Under the pieces are notes generated by a model that saw only the letters and a program-made list of their open reading frames with translations, was not told where the DNA came from and ran no database searches. Shown one piece after another: positions 61,786 to 64,000 of a DNA stretch of 64,000 nucleotides. A program made the position numbers and the translations under genes. The stretch is from Psychrobacter sp. GP33. GTDB taxonomy: Bacteria; Pseudomonadota; Gammaproteobacteria; Pseudomonadales; Moraxellaceae. The stretch covers positions 42,083-106,082 of the forward strand of contig NZ_JACGYX010000007.1 of assembly GCF_014119005.1 (NCBI RefSeq), read 5' to 3'. Numbering within the stretch: position 1 is the stretch's first letter; every line of letters starts with the position of its first letter.

Positions 61786-64000
61786 CTATTTATTATTACC
61801 GTAAGCATAACTATAGTGATAACTGTATTTATTCATAATGCCCTTTTGCATGTCATTAAGGATAATACCATCCACTTGTACACCATCTTTAGCCAATTGA
61901 TTGATAGCGTAGACTAACTGTCCTTCTATCGAACTATCATATCTGGTTACCATTAGGAGTTTATCTGCATATTCTGACAGTATTAATGCATCTGAGGCGG
62001 CTAAGATAGGTGGAGAGTCAATGATGATGTAATCATAATAGGCACTTAGCTCAGACATGAGCTCGCCAAATTTATCGCTAGCTAACAGTGTTGTCGGATT
62101 ATGAGGCTGCTGACCTCTGGGCATAAAATCAATATGATCCATAGTAGTCGGATGCACAAAGTCAGATATCATACTAGTTGCTTGCGAGTCATCATTATCT
62201 GATAGGTCATTCTGTGAAAGATAATCTGCAAGACCAGATTTTTGCTCTACATTAAATATCTTATGTAGCTCACCTAAACGCATATCCGCATCTATGATTA
62301 GAACCTTTTTGTTAAGCTGGGCAAATACTTCTGATAGGTTAGATGAGATAAATGATTTACCAACGCCTGGACTTTCTCCTGAAATGAGGATAACTCTAGC
62401 ACGCTGACCCGCCTTACCTTGCTTTGGCATGCCAAACATAAGATGCGTTCTTAAGCTTTTTATGGCTTCATAGCTCACACTATTAGAATCAATATAAGCG
62501 AGTAGGCGATTTGGTGATTTTTTATTCTTACCGAGTCGTGTCATTGCTGTTGAACGTGGAATAGTTGCAATCACAGGTATGCCAGTTCTAGACTCTAAGC
62601 GCTCAGGATCTTTAACAACATTCCTAATCATATTTTTAAGTAGGACTAATGCAGTTCCTAAAATTGCACCTAATAGCAAGCCAAGTATCATGATTTGTAG
62701 CTTTTTCGGTGCAATCGCTCTAAAAGTATTGACTGGTAGATCGATAATTCGTGCGTAGCCAATTTGTCCCGCTTTGACAATTTTTAATTGCTCATAGTTT
62801 TTGAGCATCGTGAGATAAATCTCTCTATTAATCTCGGTATCTGCAGATAATTTTAAAAATTCTCTTTGTACACCAGGAAGCTTACCAATATTGCTGTTAA
62901 TTTCTTGTTTTCTATCATTAAGTACTTTTAGTTGTTCGTTGATCTTAATGACTAAAGGGTGTTCTTCTGTATAATAAGTTAACAAATCTGCTTTCTTTAG
63001 CTCTAATTCATTGAGCTGAGCATCAATCTGTCCATTTTCTGTTACTAGAAGACCTGCTTCTTGGCTAATATCAATCGTGCCAAACTTCTCACGGAAATCA
63101 TTAAATATGGTTTCAGAATCCTCAAGCTTTTGCTGAAGTATGGGTATTTGCGTTTCCATAAAACTTATAGTTTTAGTAGTTTCTTCAGAGCCTCTTGACT
63201 CGTTTTGAGCAATATAAGATAAAATAATCTCTTTTAGTATTAAGCTGACTTGTTGCTGATTACCGCCCGTTAGCGAGAGCTGAATGATACCCGTTTGCTT
63301 ACCTTTTTCTACGATTGATAAGGCACCGTTTATCGCATCTGTAGTATTTGGAAGCGATTGCTTGATGATAGTGATGGGGTGGTTCGGATTAGGTAAGTCA
63401 TTTACAGTAATTTGGATGGCACCATCTGTCCCTTGAAAGCGGTGGGATTGATTTAATTGACCTTTAAAATCATCAAAACCATTGCTGAGTACAAAGCCGG
63501 TTTTAGATTTTACTAAGGTAAAAGGTTGATTTAAGTAGGCCTGAGAAACATTAAATTGGCTAACCTGGACTTGACCATTATCTGTCTTGAGCGATACGCC
63601 TTCTGGAACATTAACCTGAGTATGTGTGCGATCACTTTTTATTCTATCTAATGCACTGACTTCAGGATCGCTCAGTCGAATACTTAAATGTAGTAAATCA
63701 ACGACAGGCTTTAATATCATATTTGATTTTATCAGCTCTCTTTCTGCATCCGCTTTACTGACTTCTGAGCCACCAACCAGATCGGAGATATTAGCACCGA
63801 GTGCTGAGATACCTTGTGATTTCTCATCAATTTGTATGAGAGCAGCAGACTTAAAAGTAGGATTCACATATCGGCTATATAGCACCCCAATTGCCAAACC
63901 TAATAGCGCAAAGAAAATGACTATTTTCCAGCCGCGTAGGAGCACAAGCGCTAAAGCCAGTAGATCAATATCTTCACTATCTTTCTCGGCCGACTGCTTT
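61786..64000 (-). CDS. wzc: Wzc-type capsule tyrosine autokinase, 5' end beyond the window
   Basis: Polysaccharide co-polymerase with cytoplasmic BY-kinase, running in from the right edge. The frame stays open to 64000 (EDIDLLALALVLLRG before the first helix), so the ATG at 63945 is internal. Two membrane helices (GWKIVIFFALLG and KKLQIMILGLLLGAI) flank a long periplasmic coiled coil. The kinase has Walker A GESPGVGKSFIS, Walker A' IIDADMRLGE and Walker B YIIIDSPP, and the C-terminus ends in a tyrosine cluster (NKYSYHYSYAYGNNK) that is autophosphorylated. It controls chain length with Wzb. First capsule gene visible here. Confidence 0.95.
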   Translation of the reverse strand, partial: KQSAEKDSEDIDLLALALVLLRGWKIVIFFALLGLAIGVLYSRYVNPTFKSAALIQIDEKSQGISALGANISDLVGGSEVSKADAERELIKSNMILKPVVDLLHLSIRLSDPEVSALDRIKSDRTHTQVNVPEGVSLKTDNGQVQVSQFNVSQAYLNQPFTLVKSKTGFVLSNGFDDFKGQLNQSHRFQGTDGAIQITVNDLPNPNHPITIIKQSLPNTTDAINGALSIVEKGKQTGIIQLSLTGGNQQQVSLILKEIILSYIAQNESRGSEETTKTISFMETQIPILQQKLEDSETIFNDFREKFGTIDISQEAGLLVTENGQIDAQLNELELKKADLLTYYTEEHPLVIKINEQLKVLNDRKQEINSNIGKLPGVQREFLKLSADTEINREIYLTMLKNYEQLKIVKAGQIGYARIIDLPVNTFRAIAPKKLQIMILGLLLGAILGTALVLLKNMIRNVVKDPERLESRTGIPVIATIPRSTAMTRLGKNKKSPNRLLAYIDSNSVSYEAIKSLRTHLMFGMPKQGKAGQRARVILISGESPGVGKSFISSNLSEVFAQLNKKVLIIDADMRLGELHKIFNVEQKSGLADYLSQNDLSDNDDSQATSMISDFVHPTTMDHIDFMPRGQQPHNPTTLLASDKFGELMSELSAYYDYIIIDSPPILAASDALILSEYADKLLMVTRYDSSIEGQLVYAINQLAKDGVQVDGIILNDMQKGIMNKYSYHYSYAYGNNK

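Overview
The window looks like accessory chromosome from a low-GC gammaproteobacterium. My best guess is a Moraxellaceae member such as Psychrobacter. That rests on the AT-rich codon use, an AceI-type PACE transporter, a Tsx-like porin and a hybrid epimerase/sugar-transferase at the end of the capsule locus. It is an inference, because there is no rRNA or core marker here to settle it.

Positions 1-46050 read as a layered defence and mobile island. From the left it holds: (1) an unknown, PHP and phosphoribosyltransferase-like operon (1-2814), followed by the broken tail of an SSB-like gene and an IS3 scar; (2) a NERD-nuclease/helicase plus TPR/OB-fold operon on the minus strand (3623-9014); (3) an unknown gene cut in two by an IS5-family element (9978-11459); (4) a RecQ-like helicase with a C-terminal PRTase domain plus a DprA-like partner, matching the RqlHI/PsyrTA type (12202-15572), followed by an IS3 copy carrying a nonsense mutation; (5) a four-gene MORC ATPase, Z1 ATPase, PD-(D/E)XK and AIPR cassette (17168-24290); (6) a cytosine methyltransferase, PLD-type nuclease and second Z1 ATPase cassette (25096-29075). 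An IS1595-type scar lies between the last two.

Positions 29131-43000 are a decaying zone. They hold IS scars, an HNH nuclease/methyltransferase pair, a nucleotidyltransferase-fold protein lacking its aspartates, an ExoX-like exonuclease, a PP2C remnant, a frameshifted WYL regulator, an LRR protein whose C-terminal domain recurs alone in a later gene, a DUF262 pseudogene, and a run of immunity-type genes (YezG/DUF600, SUKH, an Imm41-like candidate) with no toxin beside them. An integration module follows (43127-45621): Zn-ribbon and small genes, tyrosine integrase, excisionase-like HTH and a divergent Cro-like regulator. It abuts the 3' end of tRNA-Gly(GCC) at 46050-46124, the probable integration target.

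Right of the tRNA the content is chromosomal in type: a Tsx-like outer-membrane protein, a 1.4-kb stretch with repeats and scars, and a PACE transporter. A minus-strand Wzx/Wzy capsule locus then runs to the right edge. In transcription order it is wzc (cut by the edge), UDP-HexNAc 6-dehydrogenase, C4-epimerase, wzx, two ATP-grasp enzymes, wzy, three GT4 glycosyltransferases, and the hybrid epimerase/initiating sugar transferase. The sugar genes predict a HexNAc-uronic acid (probably GalNAcA) in the repeat unit. The ATP-grasp pair suggests that a carboxylate is further amidated or aminoacylated.
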